From positions 156,391 to 220,390 of the forward strand of contig JAJDZX010000030.1 in the NCBI GenBank assembly GCA_022824395.1: a stretch of 64,000 bases of DNA, read 5' to 3'. Made by a program: the position numbers and the translations under genes. Within the stretch, counting starts at the first letter, position 1. Each line of letters begins with the position of its first letter. This stretch comes from Alphaproteobacteria bacterium (GTDB lineage Bacteria; Pseudomonadota; Alphaproteobacteria; TMED109). Shown one piece after another: positions 63,359-64,000 of this stretch. The notes beneath the pieces are model-generated. The model saw only the letters and a list, made by a program, of their open reading frames with translations, was not told the origin of the DNA and ran no database searches.

Positions 63359-63871
63359 TCACAGGCGTGCGCGCACCTCGAACCCGACGGCATGCTCCGG
63401 CGTCTGCGTGTCGCTCTCGCGGCGCAGCGCCTTCACCCCGAAGGAGAGATCGGGTGCGTTGGCATTCGCCTCCGGCGAGAGCCGCCAGCCGAGCGTGTAG
63501 TCGCGCGCCCGTGGCAGGCCCCAGCCCGACATGCGGGCTGGCGGTGAAGCGGTTGCCGAAGGCTGGGAGGCGGTACGCGACCTCCGCCTCGGCGTGCCCG
63601 CACGGTCGGCCAGCGGGTCCGTCGCGAACAGCGCATCGAGCCCGCCTTATGCCGACCCGCTCCAGTCCTGCCGGAGCGTGAGCGACAGTCCGCGCTCAGT
63701 GCCCGGGCTCGGATCGAAGGCAAGCGACGCCGCGAAGCCCCGGTCCTTCAGGTCGTCGCTCCCGTGCGCGATCAGCGCCCGGCCCGAGAGGTCGAGCGAA
63801 AGCCCGATCGTCGGATCGGTCCAAGCGATGCCGCCATGACGGAAAGACACGCCATCTTTCCCATCGGATAT
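63359..63871 (-). pseudogene. Decayed C-terminal beta-barrel of an autotransporter-like outer-membrane protein
   Basis: The minus strand encodes strands typical of alphaproteobacterial autotransporter barrels: GGIAWTDPTIGLSLDLSGRALIAHG, GFAASLAFDPSPGTERGLSLTLRQDW. It hits an in-frame TAA at 63647-63649, continues GGLDALFATDPLADRAG, then shifts frame at about 63595 for EAEVAYRLPAFGNRFTASPHVGLG. It shifts again at about 63512 for ARDYTLGWRLSPEANANAPDLSFGVKALRRES and TPEHAVGFEVRARL, ending at TGA 63359-63361. No passenger or start is present. A nonsense codon and two frameshifts mark a pseudogene. Confidence 0.75.
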
Positions 63872-63947
63872 CGTGAGCGCACTCGACCGCGCCGGGGAGC
63901 GCGGACATGTCCTTGACTTCATATCCTGGCAACCCCATCCTGCCGTC

Positions 63948-64000
63948 ATGACATGGCGGGTTCAGATTACCGAGGAGTTCGAGCCCGAGATGTCGGTGTT
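63948..64000 (+). CDS. RelE/ParE-like (phage-derived Gp49-type) toxin, N-terminal start only
   Basis: The first 17 codons, MTWRVQITEEFEPEMSV, match the common beginning of phage-derived Gp49/HigB-type toxins (W-x-V-x-I-T-E/D-E-F-E). The gene runs off the right edge, so completeness and antitoxin cannot be judged. No ribosome binding site of note. The call rests on a very short piece. Confidence 0.5.
   Translation, partial: MTWRVQITEEFEPEMSV

Overview
The window looks like a GC-rich alphaproteobacterial chromosome, probably from an uncultured Rhodospirillales-like lineage. The lineage call is an inference from gene content: an NDUFS6-like zinc-ribbon gene before polA, a class I lysyl-tRNA synthetase, an Irr-type Fur regulator with a His triplet, pqqABCDE, and a dnaB-alr-cvpA-purF order. 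Most of the sequence is ordinary, tightly packed chromosome with many 4-bp start/stop overlaps. Accessory or decaying sequence sits in patches near 25.7-27.9 kb and 52.0-53.5 kb, and above all in the last 1.4 kb.

Layout. 1-4743 (minus): MoxR ATPase, DUF58 protein, DUF4159 membrane protein and the start of a further membrane protein, all one operon. 4.9-10.0 kb (minus): outer-membrane barrel, LysR regulator, polA and a CHCC zinc-ribbon gene. 10.1-12.7 kb (plus): ABC ATPase overlapping class I lysS. 12.8-15.9 kb: a Phd/VapC toxin-antitoxin pair, an SDR, a cupin remnant and a nitroreductase. 16.0-20.6 kb (minus): def-fmt-ABC permease, then argD-argF. 20.7-25.6 kb: a periplasmic rhodanese diverging from pqqABCDE, then a second rhodanese and tRNA-Arg(CCG). 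26.2-33.2 kb: an SRPBCC protein, a protein of ten 21-residue leucine-rich repeats, a second deformylase, a metallophosphoesterase, an SDR, an ArsR/SRPBCC pair and a GST. 33.6-44.9 kb: a secreted GlcG/HbpS-like protein, dnaB, alr, mlaE-mlaF-cvpA-purF, coaBC-dut-moeB/thiF-dsrE, and a glutathionyl-hydroquinone reductase broken by an 11-bp tandem duplication. 45.2-49.9 kb: a beta-propeller protein, an N-acyl-D-amino-acid deacylase, a peptide-binding protein and an SH3 protein. 50.1-57.3 kb: irr, an MFS exporter, an AT-rich accessory patch with a fused HTH regulator, a MATE pump, a quinone oxidoreductase, a sterol-desaturase-like protein and a NUDIX hydrolase. 57.4-60.6 kb (minus): waaA-lpxK-lpxL-like lipid A genes. 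60.8-62.6 kb: DUF2244, livH and a truncated livM.

The tail (62.58-64.0 kb) is the most unusual part. livM stops abruptly after about 47 codons. It is followed by remnants: an XRE antitoxin split by a 134-bp miniature transposable element, an ORF with an in-frame stop, the C-terminal barrel of an autotransporter-like protein with a nonsense codon and two frameshifts, and the first codons of a RelE/ParE-like toxin. The miniature element has 24-bp imperfect inverted ends and an exact 8-bp target duplication. Its GTA(A) ends and duplication size point to IS66-family transposase mobilising it in trans. Removing it restores the antitoxin frame exactly.

Functional themes are PQQ cofactor synthesis bracketed by two rhodaneses, formyl-methionine handling (fmt and two deformylases), arginine synthesis, lipid A/Kdo assembly with MlaEF-type lipid transport, and uptake and hydrolysis of peptides or N-acyl-D-amino acids. 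I found no CRISPR array, rRNA or intact integrase.
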